Source of the DNA: Lactobacillus amylovorus DSM 20531
GTDB taxonomy: Bacteria > Bacillota > Bacilli > Lactobacillales > Lactobacillaceae
Length of the DNA stretch: 64,000 bases
Direction: 5' to 3'
Assembly (NCBI RefSeq): GCF_002706375.1
Contig: NZ_CP017706.1
Coordinates: 496,001-560,000 of the forward strand
Shown: positions 1 to 9,489 of the stretch, one piece after another
Layout: every line of letters starts with the position of its first letter
Position numbering within the stretch: the stretch's first letter is position 1
Notes under the pieces: generated by a model
What the model saw: the letters and a program-made list of their open reading frames with translations, nothing else
Told to the model about the DNA's origin: nothing
Database searches by the model: none
Program-made: the position numbers and the translations under genes

Positions 1-2
1 AA

Positions 3-272
3 ACCTCCGCTTTAACAATTCACTCTAATTCATTTAGCACTAAAAAGACGGAAACAATGAATTCAACTATTCCTAACAGTTTTAATTGGCTCATTTTAGA
101 TAATGGTCATATAATTCACAAAAATAAAATACTATTTATGAATACTTTTTTGAATTTTAAATTAAATAAAGGTACACACAAGATTACTCTAATTTACGTT
201 CCTTGGGTATTCTTGATTGGCATAGCTATTAGTTTGCTTACATTATTTCTTTATTTAAGCATTAGAAAATAA
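3..272 (+). CDS. C-terminus of YfhO-like membrane protein (5' end outside window)
   Basis: The reading frame is open from the left edge of the window to the stop at 270-272, so the ATG at 57 is probably internal and this is the tail of a larger gene. The last 90 residues have the pattern seen at the end of YfhO-family multi-pass membrane proteins: a short beta-rich stretch with a Lys-Gly-Thr-His-Lys-Ile motif, then one hydrophobic helix (about 22 residues) and a short basic tail. YfhO proteins are glycosyltransferase-like proteins linked to cell-envelope polymer modification. The family assignment rests on this tail only. A truncated remnant is the alternative. Confidence 0.5.
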   Translation, partial: TSALTIHSNSFSTKKTETMNSTIPNSFNWLILDNGHIIHKNKILFMNTFLNFKLNKGTHKITLIYVPWVFLIGIAISLLTLFLYLSIRK

Positions 273-276
273 TTAG

Positions 277-290
277 TGTTAGCGCTAACA
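277..290. promoter_or_regulatory. cre / LacI-family operator palindrome
   Basis: The 14-bp perfect palindrome TGTTAGCGCTAACA matches the catabolite-responsive element consensus (TGWNANCGNTNWCA) at every fixed position. It lies about 50 bp upstream of a TATAAT at 342-347 and 92 bp before the sugar-kinase-like gene at 382. CcpA or a dedicated LacI-family repressor could bind it. Its place upstream of the -10 box is compatible with either activation or repression. Confidence 0.65.
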
Positions 291-341
291 ACAAAATTAA
301 TACTAGACCTGTCATATGAAAATGTAATAAAATGTATACGT

Positions 342-347
342 TATAAT
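342..347 (+). promoter_or_regulatory. -10 box for the BadF-family kinase gene
   Basis: TATAAT lies 35 bp before the start codon at 382, with no convincing -35 hexamer at 17 bp spacing. A weak -35 would suit control by an activator or repressor at the 277-290 palindrome. Confidence 0.45.
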
Positions 348-381
348 TCGGGTAAATTAATATAGAAGGAAGATTGAAAAT

Positions 382-1305
382 ATGGCTCTTAAATACCAAA
401 TTGGTGTTGACGCAGGTGGTACTCACTCAACTGCAATCGCATATGACGAAAATGGCAAAGAACTTGGTCGTGCCGAAGGCGGTCCAGGTCAAATTAATGC
501 TGACTACGAAGGCGGAATTAAAAATATTTCCGACACTATCAACGAATTATTAAACAAGATTGATGGCGACTGCATGCGTGTATTAGTTGGTATCGCTGGT
601 CTTTCTGTTGTTGGTAATGCTCCAGAAGTTGCTGCAACTATTTCATCAAGAATCAACAACCTGCCAACTCGTGCTATTACCGACTCACTTTTAGCTCTTT
701 ACGCAGGCCTTGAAGGCGATGATGGTGCTTTGGTTATCGCTGGTACTGGTTCTGTTTACAATGGCTTACAAAATGGTCACTTGATCGCTGTAGGTGGTTA
801 CGGCAACATCTTAGGTGACGAAGGTTCAGGTTACGCTATTGCTCGTTCAGCTATGCAATCAGCTCTTCTTAGCTGGGACAAACGTGAACACAACTCACTT
901 ATCGACATGTTCACTAAGTTGTTCAACGTTGAACACATGGATGAATGTAACGCTAAGTTCTACAAGATGTCTAACCCAGAAGTAGCTGGTATGGCAGTTC
1001 ACGTTGCTAAGCTTGCTGACAAGGGCGACGAAGATGCAACCAAGATCATTAAGGAACAAGCTCACTTGTTAGCTCGTGACATTATCATCGGTTTGGACCG
1101 TTACGAAGATCCAAAACCAATGAAGATTGCTTTAACTGGCTCAGTTTTAGCTAACAACGCCATGCTTAGAGGTCTTGTAGAAGATGAAGTTAAGAGCAAG
1201 TACCCTGACGTTATCTTCTCAATTTCAAACGGTGAAAACGCTCGTGCCGTATTGTTTGACAAGAGTAAGGACTACCGTTACTTCACTAACCACGAAGATC
1301 GTTAA
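382..1305 (+). CDS. BadF/BadG/BcrA-type ATPase, probable N-acetylglucosamine kinase
   Basis: A 307-residue protein of the ASKHA (actin-like) ATPase superfamily. The N-terminal phosphate loop is DAGGTHS at residues 10-16, an Asp at 101 sits in a Thr-Asp-Ser motif, and the second phosphate motif GTGS is at 121-124. The length fits the BadF-type GlcNAc kinases that phosphorylate free amino sugars after uptake. The ribosome-binding site is AGAAGGAAGA, 10 bp before ATG. It appears monocistronic, with a catabolite-type operator upstream and a bidirectional hairpin terminator downstream. The family is clear; the exact substrate (GlcNAc or another hexose) is inferred. Confidence 0.75.
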   Translation: MALKYQIGVDAGGTHSTAIAYDENGKELGRAEGGPGQINADYEGGIKNISDTINELLNKIDGDCMRVLVGIAGLSVVGNAPEVAATISSRINNLPTRAITDSLLALYAGLEGDDGALVIAGTGSVYNGLQNGHLIAVGGYGNILGDEGSGYAIARSAMQSALLSWDKREHNSLIDMFTKLFNVEHMDECNAKFYKMSNPEVAGMAVHVAKLADKGDEDATKIIKEQAHLLARDIIIGLDRYEDPKPMKIALTGSVLANNAMLRGLVEDEVKSKYPDVIFSISNGENARAVLFDKSKDYRYFTNHEDR

Positions 1306-1326
1306 TTTAAATTCTGATAGTTACAC

Positions 1327-1362
1327 AAAAAAGAGATCCGAAAATTTCGGATCTCTTTTTTT
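1327..1362. terminator. Bidirectional rho-independent terminator
   Basis: The perfect stem AAAAAGAGATCCGAAA with its complement is bounded by A and T runs on either side. It sits between the convergent kinase gene and the reverse-strand hypothetical gene ending at 1363, and can serve both. Confidence 0.9.
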
Positions 1363-2019
1363 CTACAATTTTTCATACAAAGGAGTTAATTCATTAATTC
1401 CACTTAAAATAAACTCCTCCATGTCATCTACTCTATCTTGCTTACGAAAGGCAAATTTTCCAAGTAGAAAACTCGTCTTCTTTGCCTCATCATTAAACTG
1501 CTTTTGAACCGATGAATCATTCAAGTATTTTTCTAGACTAAGATGATCGACAAACTCCATCTCGTCTTTATCCCATAGATACCAATACGATTTATCTATA
1601 TTTTTACACCAATCAGGAATATCAGTTAATAAGTGATTATATTCTTCTGGAGTTCCATCTCGACTTTCACTTTTATAATGTTGAAACATTAAATAGACCT
1701 GCAATTGCTTTTTATCAAGCATTACACCAATACATGAACTAGCATTTTCTAATCTTGCTAAACGATATGATGCCCAATAATGATCGCGCAGATTCCAACC
1801 ATTGGTCCAGCTTTCAACGTGAACCTTAGCAAACTTCTCATTTGGCAATTTCTTAGCTACAGTTTGATTAACAGCCTTCCAAGTTTGCCAAACCGCTTTA
1901 AATTCATCTTTTAATTGTGCTACTTCTTCTGGTGAATGATTTTCCTTGATCTTTTTAAAAGAAAACTCAGGCTGATCAAAAATCGCAAACATGTCCTCTG
2001 TTAGTTCTGTCATTTGCAT
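1363..2019 (-). CDS. Hypothetical protein, possible HI_0552 family
   Basis: A 218-residue soluble protein with no signal peptide or membrane segment. It is rich in Trp, Lys and Glu, with aromatic clusters such as NLRDHYWASYR and DKSYWYLWDKDE. It recalls the small HI_0552-type family, which some databases label glucose-6-phosphate 1-dehydrogenase; I see no Rossmann glycine motif to justify that enzyme name. It follows the broken ltrA gene by 7 bp on the same strand, so the two may have shared a transcript. Function unknown. Confidence 0.55.
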   Translation of the reverse strand: MQMTELTEDMFAIFDQPEFSFKKIKENHSPEEVAQLKDEFKAVWQTWKAVNQTVAKKLPNEKFAKVHVESWTNGWNLRDHYWASYRLARLENASSCIGVMLDKKQLQVYLMFQHYKSESRDGTPEEYNHLLTDIPDWCKNIDKSYWYLWDKDEMEFVDHLSLEKYLNDSSVQKQFNDEAKKTSFLLGKFAFRKQDRVDDMEEFILSGINELTPLYEKL

Positions 2020-2026
2020 CCCCTAC

Positions 2027-3041
2027 TCAAATACTACTACTCTTTATGCCGACAAATATAGCATAAGCTGCATTCCAAACAAACAAGATGATCATCATTG
2101 CCACTCTGCTCTGGTGCAAAGCAAGAGTAAATACAGCTCCTATGATAAAAATCAATATTAATAAAGCAAGCGAAGCAATTATAAACCACGCTACAAAGGT
2201 GAGTTTTATCGCTTTTGAATTTAAATAAAGCGTTGCAACTGTAGTCATTAGAATCGCTGCAACTAATGCAATATGACTATACATCAAGACAAAGCCTTTG
2301 CTTACCTGATGATGATTGATGATTTTCTCAGAAAAATTCACATAGCTGGCAAACATCGAGCAAAGCGAAACAAACAATAAAACTGCATAAGTAATCGGTG
2401 TCTCACTATTAAAGTAACTAGCCAAATTGACGATTGCTTCGCCAAAAGCAATGATCACGATTAAACTTACTCGTTCAACTAAATGCGGAAAGTTAACTTG
2501 TCCAGCTTGAAACTTATCATACATCAATAATGGCAATAAAAAGCCACAAATATAACCGACGATTACGATATAGATGCCAATTTGATAGCCAACAAGCAAA
2601 CCAACTATAGCCAGCAACAATTCAATCGCCAATATCAAGATAAATGGCTTTTTATCGTTTCTTCATCCTTCGACGTCCCTACCCAATATTGCATGATCAA
2701 ATCGACCAGCATCGCTACCATGGCTAAGTTAAAGTGTTGGAATGTAATCCGCCATTCGGTATTGATATTGTTGGCCAAATAAACCATGACAAACATGTTG
2801 AACAAAATCCGGTTATATCAAAATAATGATTTTGACTATACCTGTTAAAATACAGCGCTTGATATAGCCATATCTGCATGACCACAATTACGACAAACAG
2901 AAATTGCAATAAATTAGTCAACGGAATACCGCCATTTACTGGATGGTGAACCATGGCTTTGATTTTTGAAATTGCATAAACAAAAACTAAATCGTAAAAA
3001 AGTTCAAACATCCCTACCGGTTTAGCAATTATTTTCTTCAT
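2027..3041 (-). pseudogene. ltrA: ltrA-like membrane protein gene, two frameshifts
   Basis: Low-temperature-requirement A (LtrA) family, a multi-pass membrane protein of unknown biochemical role. The N-terminus (MFELFYDLVFVYAISK) reads from 3041 down to about 2805. It continues in a second frame (FNMFVMVYLANNINTEW...) to about 2652, then in a third frame to the stop at 2027. Both shifts fall on short homopolymers, AAAA at 2804-2807 and TTTTT at 2649-2653. Each is repaired by adding one base, giving one continuous protein of roughly 338 residues with about nine hydrophobic segments. The start has a good AAGGGGAT ribosome-binding site. It is either a real pseudogene or two sequencing errors. 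Confidence 0.85.
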
Positions 3042-3075
3042 ACTTATCCCCTTAAAAAATATCTATCGCTTAATT

Positions 3076-4359
3076 TTACCAATATTTCTTCAAAGGTGCC
3101 TCATCACGACCATTTCTAGTCTGGTATAAATGCTCTTTCACGATTTCGGTCAATACTTCGGCCAATTTATCAATTTGTTCAACTGTCGCATATTCGTAAC
3201 GACCATGGTAATTACCGCCACCGTTGAACAAGTTAGGCGTAGGGATACCCTTTTGCGTAATGAAGTTACCGTCAGTGCCGCCTCTAAAAGTTTGAATGTT
3301 TTGCTTAATACCAAGCTTTTTATATGCATCAAGCGCTAAGTTGACCACATATGGTTGATCCTTAATCACGTTGTAGATATTTTCATATTGACGCCGCATC
3401 TTCAGTGAAAAACGATCGCTATATTTTTCATTAAGTTCAGCAACAATATCTTTAATTAATTGTTCTTTTGCAGTAAATTTATTCCAATCAAAATCTCTAA
3501 TAATCAAACTAATGTCAGCATGATCAACTGAACCTGTCGCATTTAACACCAAGATAAAGCCATCGTGTCCCTTAGATTTTTCTGGTACTTCATCTTTTGG
3601 TAAACGATCCAAGAAATCATTCATCAACGTTGCGGCATTCACCATCAAGCCATAAGCTTCACCTGGGTGAACAACAGTGCCACGAATATGGATTTGCGCT
3701 TCTGTGGCATTAAAGGTTTCATATTCAAAATCACCGGGACGACCATTTTCCAAAGTATAGGCTAATTCAACATTAGGGAAATCTTTAGCATCAAAACGGC
3801 GACCACCATAACCGATTTCTTCATCTGGGCCAAAGCCGATATAAATATCACCGTGTTCAATGTCAGGATGTTCAGTCAAATACTTAAGCATGCTCAAGAT
3901 TCCGACAATCCCCGCTTTATCATCTGTCCCAAGTAGAGTATGTCCATCTGAAGTAATCAAAGTTTCTCCTTTGCAGCTGGCTAATGCCGGAAAATCTTTC
4001 GGATCAAGATAAATACCTTCTTTTTCATCCAGCACCACTCTCTTACCATCATAATTGCGGTGAACCTGTGGCCTAATATTTTCCGCATTAAAATCAGCCG
4101 TATCAATATGAGAAAAGAAGCCGATTGGTGTCACATCATCGGTTACATTTTTCTTCAAATGACCAATTGCAAAGCCAGTTTTTTCATTGTAATAGGCATC
4201 CAACCCAATCTCTTGAAGCTGCTTAGTCAACTCCTTGCCCATCTTAACTTGACCGATCGAAGTTGGTACTTGATCATGCTTTTCTTCATAAGATCTAGTA
4301 TTTTCTTTAGCGTAATGAATAAATGTTTTTTCAATAAAGTCTAAATCGTAAAAGGACAT
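3076..4359 (-). CDS. pepT: Peptidase T (tripeptide aminopeptidase)
   Basis: M20B zinc metallopeptidase that removes the N-terminal residue from tripeptides in the cytoplasm. It is part of the peptide-use machinery of amino-acid-auxotrophic lactobacilli. The metal-binding motif Ser-His-Ile-Asp-Thr-Ala-Asp lies near residues 84-90, followed by the bridging Asp in GTDDKAG and the catalytic Glu pair in GPDEEIGYGG. The length of 427 is normal. I chose the ATG at 4359 over the TTG one codon upstream because AGGAGG lies 6 bp before it. It is monocistronic or read with hicD upstream, although a terminator separates them. Confidence 0.95.
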   Translation of the reverse strand: MSFYDLDFIEKTFIHYAKENTRSYEEKHDQVPTSIGQVKMGKELTKQLQEIGLDAYYNEKTGFAIGHLKKNVTDDVTPIGFFSHIDTADFNAENIRPQVHRNYDGKRVVLDEKEGIYLDPKDFPALASCKGETLITSDGHTLLGTDDKAGIVGILSMLKYLTEHPDIEHGDIYIGFGPDEEIGYGGRRFDAKDFPNVELAYTLENGRPGDFEYETFNATEAQIHIRGTVVHPGEAYGLMVNAATLMNDFLDRLPKDEVPEKSKGHDGFILVLNATGSVDHADISLIIRDFDWNKFTAKEQLIKDIVAELNEKYSDRFSLKMRRQYENIYNVIKDQPYVVNLALDAYKKLGIKQNIQTFRGGTDGNFITQKGIPTPNLFNGGGNYHGRYEYATVEQIDKLAEVLTEIVKEHLYQTRNGRDEAPLKKYW

Positions 4360-4420
4360 CAAATTCCTCCTGTCTAAAAATTAATCTTTATTTAATTTTA
4401 CACTAATTTTTAAAGAAAAA

Positions 4421-4454
4421 AAGAACGAAATCTCTTTTAAGAAATTTCGTTCTT
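4421..4454 (-). terminator. Terminator after hicD
   Basis: The 11-bp perfect stem AAGAACGAAAT...ATTTCGTTCTT is followed on the reverse strand by a T-rich run. It lies 16 bp past the hicD stop and ends that transcript before pepT. Confidence 0.85.
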
Positions 4455-4469
4455 GGATTTTATTGTCTT

Positions 4470-5384
4470 TTACTTGTTCTTCAATTGATCAAGGTGTTCC
4501 TTAATCTTGTCAGCTGCGGCTTGAAGCTTTTCACGTTCACTTGAAGTAAGCTTCAATTCAACGACTTGTTCAATCCCATCACGGCCAATAATAGCTGGGT
4601 AGCCGATGTAAGTCTTGTATTCTGGGTTATAAACAGATACAGGAGCAAACAAACGCGCATCAGAAAAGACAGCTTGAATCAAACGTGTTGCACAAGTAGC
4701 AATTGCATAGCTAGTGTAACCCTTACCGTTAGCAACAACAAATGAGTTCTTGTTAGGTTGCTTGCTCAATTTCTTTTGTTCATTTTCACTAAACAATTGA
4801 ATAGCAATCTTGTTGTTTACACGCACAGTTGACCAAGCGATAAATTGTGATGAACCGTGTTCGCCTAATACCCAGCCTTCAATGTTTCTTGGGTCTTGAC
4901 CAAGCTTTTCGCCAACAATTCTTTGCATTCTAGCAGTATCAAGGAAAGTACCTGTACCAAAGACTTGGTTCTTAGATAAGCCAGTAGTTTCTTGCAAAAT
5001 TTGTGCAACTGCATCACATGGGTTAGAAATGTTGATCAATACGCCTTTGAAGCCAGAATTCTTGATCTTTTCTCCAACCTCTTTAGCATTCTTAGCGTTA
5101 AGTTCGAATTCGCCAAAACGATCGCCGGTCTTAACACTAGCAGCGATATCACCAAAAGCAGTTACAACTACATCAGCATCTTTTAATTCATGCCAATCTT
5201 GCATAGTTACACGAACGTAGTAATTGTTTCTTGCTAATGTATCGTGTAAGTCATTGTATTCAGCTGCTACTTTGTCTTCATTTTTATCAAGTAAAACTAA
5301 TTCATCAGCGATACCGTGAGTAAACAAAGTATACGCAACAGTTGCACCAACGTGGCCTAAGCCGATAATACCTACTTTTCTCAT
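4470..5384 (-). CDS. hicD: L-2-hydroxyisocaproate dehydrogenase (LDH-like)
   Basis: NAD-dependent L-2-hydroxyacid dehydrogenase of the lactate/malate dehydrogenase family. It reduces branched-chain 2-oxo acids made by transamination of Leu/Ile/Val. The Rossmann motif GLGHVG is at residues 8-13, the catalytic His176 lies in GEHGSSQ, and Asp149/Arg152 lie in LDTAR. The pattern (TGDRF, GTGTFLDTARMQR, LGEHGSSQFIAWSTVRV, YPAIIGRDG) matches the Weissella confusa HicDH better than true L-lactate dehydrogenases. The ribosome-binding site is GAAAGGATT. Only 61 bp separates it from greA, so it may be fed by read-through of the greA terminator. Lactate activity cannot be excluded. Confidence 0.8.
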   Translation of the reverse strand: MRKVGIIGLGHVGATVAYTLFTHGIADELVLLDKNEDKVAAEYNDLHDTLARNNYYVRVTMQDWHELKDADVVVTAFGDIAASVKTGDRFGEFELNAKNAKEVGEKIKNSGFKGVLINISNPCDAVAQILQETTGLSKNQVFGTGTFLDTARMQRIVGEKLGQDPRNIEGWVLGEHGSSQFIAWSTVRVNNKIAIQLFSENEQKKLSKQPNKNSFVVANGKGYTSYAIATCATRLIQAVFSDARLFAPVSVYNPEYKTYIGYPAIIGRDGIEQVVELKLTSSEREKLQAAADKIKEHLDQLKNK

Positions 5385-5410
5385 AAGGAATCCTTTCTTC
5401 TATAAAGAGC

Positions 5411-5440
5411 AAAAAGAGAGGTAGTTACCTACCCCTCTTT
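5411..5440 (-). terminator. Terminator after greA
   Basis: The stem AAAGAGAGGTAG/CTACCCCTCTTT has one mismatch and a short loop, followed on the reverse strand by TTTTTGCTCTTT. It lies between the greA stop and the hicD ribosome-binding site. Confidence 0.8.
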
Positions 5441-5445
5441 GATTA

Positions 5446-5922
5446 TTAGGCTTCAACCTTGTTAATTACAACGTCAAATTTGCCACCAGGAGTGGTTATT
5501 GATACGGTTTCACCCTTCTTCTTGCCAAGCAAAGCTTGTGCGATTGGTGAATCGTTTGAGATCTTGCCATTCAATGGATCAGATTCATCACTACCTACGA
5601 TAGTGTAGGTTTCTGGATCATCTGTACCAACTTCAGTGTAGGTAACAGTCTTACCAACTGAAACTTCGTTTGGATCAACACTGTCAGCATCTACAACTTG
5701 AGCATACTTAAGCATGTCTTCAACTTGTGCGATTCTGTCTTCTACGTGACTTTGTTCGTCCTTAGCTGCATCGTATTCAGAGTTTTCTGACAAGTCACCG
5801 AATGAACGAGCAACCTTAATACGTTGAATTACTTCTGGACGTTTAACTAACTTTAAATTCTTTAATTCTGCTTGAAGTTTTTCTTTACCTTCAGCAGTCA
5901 TTGGATAAGATTTTTCAGGCAT
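5446..5922 (-). CDS. greA: Transcription elongation factor GreA
   Basis: GreA enters the RNA polymerase secondary channel and stimulates cleavage of backtracked transcripts. The 158 residues have the normal layout: an N-terminal antiparallel coiled coil (residues 5-75) carrying the acidic tip motif [15 protein letters not shown], then the FKBP-like C-terminal domain with [14 protein letters not shown]. The ribosome-binding site is CTGAGGAG. It has its own promoter in the pheT-greA gap, so it is not solely dependent on pheST. Confidence 0.97.
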   Translation of the reverse strand: MPEKSYPMTAEGKEKLQAELKNLKLVKRPEVIQRIKVARSFGDLSENSEYDAAKDEQSHVEDRIAQVEDMLKYAQVVDADSVDPNEVSVGKTVTYTEVGTDDPETYTIVGSDESDPLNGKISNDSPIAQALLGKKKGETVSITTPGGKFDVVINKVEA

Positions 5923-5965
5923 ATTTTTTAACTCCTCAGAAATTAAATTTTCTTTGCACTGATCA

Positions 5966-5994
5966 ATGATATTGGTTTACACCAGTAAAGTCAA
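5966..5994 (-). promoter_or_regulatory. greA promoter
   Basis: TTGACT (5989-5994) and TATCAT (5966-5971) on the reverse strand are separated by exactly 17 bp. They lie just past the pheT stop and about 44 bp before the greA start. Confidence 0.75.
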
Positions 5995-6001
5995 CCTTAA
6001 A

Positions 6002-8416
6002 CTAACGTACTTTAATGTCAAGATCGTTTTCCAAACCGGCAATAATCTTGTCCATTGCGTTATTAACAACTTTATCAGTTAAGGTATCCTTTCTGTTCAA
6101 GAAGGTCAAGTTGTAAGCAAAACTCTTCTTGCCTGCAGCAATGTGGCTACCCTCGTAAACATCGATTACCTTGAGGTCAACCAAGTATTTACCAGCGTTT
6201 GACTTAATTACGTTTTCAACTTCTTGGTTAGTTACTTCCTTATCAACCAAAAGTGAAAGGTCACGTTCAATTGCTGGGAACTTAGGTGCTGGAACAGCAG
6301 TCATGCCCTTAGTAAGCATTGGAATGATTACATCTAGGTTGATTTCGTAACCATAAAGTTCTGCGTTGCGAAGTGCTTTGTCTGACAAGGTTACTGCGTG
6401 AGCAATCATACCGATCATACCTACGTATTGTTTATCGATGTAGATACCAGCAGTTCTAGTTGGGTGCATCCCCTTAATACCTTCAGCCTTGTAAACTACC
6501 TTTTCTGGATCGATACCGATTGCAGTAAGCAAGTTGGTCAATTGACCCTTAACAAAGTAGAAGTCTACCTTTTGAGTTAAGTGCTGCCAGTTTTCAGCAA
6601 AAGTATTGCCTGAGTACAAGGTAGCAAGGTGTTCATGTTCGTTGTATGTACCACCATCGTGATCGTAAACACGACCTTGTTCAAACAATGCTAATTGGGT
6701 TTGCTTTCTAGCGAAGTTATAGCTAGCTGCATCTACCAAACCAGTCATCAAGTTTTGGCGCAAAACTGAACGGCTTGAGTTCAAAGGCATTTGGACCTTA
6801 ACAGATTCCTTAGGATCCTTAGTGTAGCGAGTAGCCTTTTCTGGTGAAGTCAATGAGTAAGAAATAGCTTCCATCATGCCTTGACCTTCGACAATAGCCT
6901 TCATGCGGCGCATCATTTCTTCTTTTTCTGAGTAGCCACCGTGGGTTTCTGCCAAAAGTGGTTGAGTTGATTTCAAGTTGTCGTAACCAAAGATACGGCC
7001 TACTTCTTCAACTAAGTCAGCAGGAATTGAAATATCCCATCTTCTATTAGGAATATGAACAGTGATGTCATCGCCATCACGATCAACTGGGAAGCCTAAA
7101 CGATCAAAGATCTTAAGCATGTCTTCAGGACTAATTTCTGAACCTAAAACCTTGTTAATGTGAGAAATGGTAGTCTTAACTGCAACTGGTTCACGCTTAG
7201 TGTCGGCAGCCTTGATAATACCTTCATCAACAGTGGCACTAGCATCATTTCTAAGCAGAAGTGCAGCCATGTTGATTGCCTTTTCAGTGGCATCCCAGTT
7301 AGTACCTTTTTCGTAACGACTTGAAGCTTCAGTACGGTTAGCGTGACGAAGAGCAGCTCTTCTAACCAAAGTTGGATCAAAGATTGCGGATTCAAGAATT
7401 ACGTCAGTAGTTTCAGAGGTAATTTCTGAGTTCAAACCACCCATTACGCCAGCCATCATCACTGGCTTTTCACCATCTGTAATGACGATATCCTTTGGAT
7501 CAAGTTCAACTTCTTTTTCGTTAAGCAAAGTAAACTTTTCGCCCTTGTTAGCCAATCTAACTTCTAACTTACCGCTTTCGAAAGTCTTGGCATCGTAAGC
7601 GTGCATTGGTTGACCAGTCAAAAGCATGACATAGTTAGTTACGTCAACGACGTTGTTAATTGGACGAATACCTGCATTCCACAAGCGTCTTTGCATCCAA
7701 AGTGGTGAGTCTTGAATCTTAACACCAGTCAATTTACGTAAGTAGAACTTAGAAGCAAGCTTTTCGTCTACCTTAACGTCAAGTGAATCAGTCCAGTCTG
7801 GACCATCTTCTTTTAAGACAACGTCTTCGACCTTAGGCTTTTGGTCAACGATAGCACCAACTTCGTAAGCTGCGCCTTCCATGCTCAAAGTATCAGCACG
7901 GTTTGGCGTAATATCGAAGTCTAAAATGTAGTCGTCCATGCCTAAAGCTTCGTAGACATCTTGACCTGGCTTTACGTCAGCATCTTCAGGGAAGACATAA
8001 ATACCATCAGCGAATTTTTCTGGTACTACAGAATCGTTAAAACCAATTTCTTGCAAACCACAGATCATACCGTAACTTTCCATGCCACGGATCTTGCCCT
8101 TCTTGATCTTTTCGTTGCCAGCAATTCTAGCACCGTGAAGAGCAACAATTACTAATTCGCCTGCATCAACGTTAGGAGCACCACAAACGATTTGAAGTGG
8201 TTCATCTTCGCCAACATCAACGTGAGTCAAGTGAAGGTGGGTACCTTCAACGCCCTTACAATCAAGGACCTTACCTACGACAAGCTTCTTAAGTCCTTCT
8301 TCTGGGTGCTTAACTTCAGCAATTTCAACACCAGTACGAGTAATCTTTTCAGCTAAAGCATGAGGTTCTTGATCTAAATTAAGAAAATCTTGTAACCAAT
8401 TATATGAAACTAACAT
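6002..8416 (-). CDS. pheT: Phenylalanyl-tRNA synthetase beta subunit
   Basis: Beta subunit of the (alpha-beta)2 PheRS that charges tRNA-Phe. The 804 residues carry the full bacterial layout: an EMAP/tRNA-binding OB domain (about residues 40-150), the B3/B4 editing domain (about 210-370), B5, a catalytic-like core, and the C-terminal anticodon-binding ferredoxin-like domain (about 710-804, with the AIERDLSLLV motif). It follows pheS by 3 bp and shares its T-box-controlled transcript. Confidence 0.97.
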   Translation of the reverse strand: MLVSYNWLQDFLNLDQEPHALAEKITRTGVEIAEVKHPEEGLKKLVVGKVLDCKGVEGTHLHLTHVDVGEDEPLQIVCGAPNVDAGELVIVALHGARIAGNEKIKKGKIRGMESYGMICGLQEIGFNDSVVPEKFADGIYVFPEDADVKPGQDVYEALGMDDYILDFDITPNRADTLSMEGAAYEVGAIVDQKPKVEDVVLKEDGPDWTDSLDVKVDEKLASKFYLRKLTGVKIQDSPLWMQRRLWNAGIRPINNVVDVTNYVMLLTGQPMHAYDAKTFESGKLEVRLANKGEKFTLLNEKEVELDPKDIVITDGEKPVMMAGVMGGLNSEITSETTDVILESAIFDPTLVRRAALRHANRTEASSRYEKGTNWDATEKAINMAALLLRNDASATVDEGIIKAADTKREPVAVKTTISHINKVLGSEISPEDMLKIFDRLGFPVDRDGDDITVHIPNRRWDISIPADLVEEVGRIFGYDNLKSTQPLLAETHGGYSEKEEMMRRMKAIVEGQGMMEAISYSLTSPEKATRYTKDPKESVKVQMPLNSSRSVLRQNLMTGLVDAASYNFARKQTQLALFEQGRVYDHDGGTYNEHEHLATLYSGNTFAENWQHLTQKVDFYFVKGQLTNLLTAIGIDPEKVVYKAEGIKGMHPTRTAGIYIDKQYVGMIGMIAHAVTLSDKALRNAELYGYEINLDVIIPMLTKGMTAVPAPKFPAIERDLSLLVDKEVTNQEVENVIKSNAGKYLVDLKVIDVYEGSHIAAGKKSFAYNLTFLNRKDTLTDKVVNNAMDKIIAGLENDLDIKVR

Positions 8417-8419
8417 CTA

Positions 8420-9469
8420 TTATTTTTCCTCCTTGCGGAATTGCTCTAAGAAACGAACATCGTTAGTGTAGAAGTCACGGATGTCGTCAATGCCGTATTT
8501 CAAAATTGCAAAACGATCAAGTCCTACACCGAAGGCGAAACCACCGTAAACATTTGAGTCAACGCCAGCATTTTCCAAAACATTAGGGTGAACCATACCG
8601 GCACCTAATACTTCGATCCAGCCAGTGTATTTACAAATAGGACACCCCTCGCCGTTACAGTTGAAGCAAGATACGTCCATTTCAACTGATGGTTCGGTGA
8701 ATGGGAAGTAACTTGGACGAAGACGAGTTGCTCTATCTTGACCGAAGACGTGCTTAGCGATCATTTCAAGAGTACCCTTCAAATCACTCATGGTTACGTT
8801 CTTATCGACAACCAAACCTTCCATTTGCATGAATTGGTGTGAGTGAGTTGCATCGTCATCATCACGACGGTAAACCTTACCAGGACCAACCATCTTAAGT
8901 GGGCCCTTTGAGAAGTCATGCTTTTCAAGGACACGAGCTTGGTCACCTGAAGTTTGACTTCTAAGCAAGTCTTCATCGTCAATGTAGAAAGTAGCTTGCA
9001 TATCACGAGCTGGGTGATCCTTAGGCAAGTTCATCATTTCGAAACAATAGTGGTCTGTTTCAATTTCTGGACCTTGGACAACCTTGTAGCCCATACCAAT
9101 GAAGTAGCTTTCAAGGTCATCTAAGATGATGTTGATTGGGTGCTTTGAACCTAAGTGGCCTTCACGACCTGGCAAAGTAACGTCAATTCTTTCATCTTCA
9201 AGACGCTTAGCCAAAACAGCTTTAACGATATCTTCCTTAGCTGCATCCAATTGAGTGTTAAACAAGTCACGCAATTGGTTTACCTTTTGACCGACTTCAC
9301 GTCTGTCTTCTGGTGCAACATCACGCATTGAGTGCAAAATTTTGGTTAATTCACCTTTACGACCAACAAGCTCAACTCTTACCTTATTTAAAGTTTGCTC
9401 GTCAGTAGCTTTATTGATTTGCTTGAGTCCTTCTTCATGAAGTTCTTTTAACTTATCAAATAAGTCCAT
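8420..9469 (-). CDS. pheS: Phenylalanyl-tRNA synthetase alpha subunit
   Basis: Catalytic alpha subunit of PheRS, a class II synthetase. I start it at the ATG at 9469 (349 residues), behind GAAAGGAAAG. The frame is open further upstream, but that stretch is T-box leader RNA, not protein. An N-terminal coiled coil (residues 1-85) binds tRNA. Class II motifs follow: motif 1 around [10 protein letters not shown], motif 2 with [15 protein letters not shown], and motif 3 with the glycine-rich [16 protein letters not shown] small Cys cluster ([16 protein letters not shown]) near residue 280 matches many Gram-positive PheS proteins. Confidence 0.97.
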   Translation of the reverse strand: MDLFDKLKELHEEGLKQINKATDEQTLNKVRVELVGRKGELTKILHSMRDVAPEDRREVGQKVNQLRDLFNTQLDAAKEDIVKAVLAKRLEDERIDVTLPGREGHLGSKHPINIILDDLESYFIGMGYKVVQGPEIETDHYCFEMMNLPKDHPARDMQATFYIDDEDLLRSQTSGDQARVLEKHDFSKGPLKMVGPGKVYRRDDDDATHSHQFMQMEGLVVDKNVTMSDLKGTLEMIAKHVFGQDRATRLRPSYFPFTEPSVEMDVSCFNCNGEGCPICKYTGWIEVLGAGMVHPNVLENAGVDSNVYGGFAFGVGLDRFAILKYGIDDIRDFYTNDVRFLEQFRKEEK

Positions 9470-9489
9470 TAATTCTTTCCTTTCAAAAA

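Noticed and set aside
57-272. A complete 71-residue small membrane protein starting at ATG 57.
   Set aside because: The frame is open to the left edge and its tail fits the end of a large YfhO-like protein, so the ATG is more likely internal.
3130-5220. Several open frames on the forward strand opposite pepT and hicD.
   Set aside because: They are antisense shadows of strongly conserved genes and lack ribosome-binding sites.
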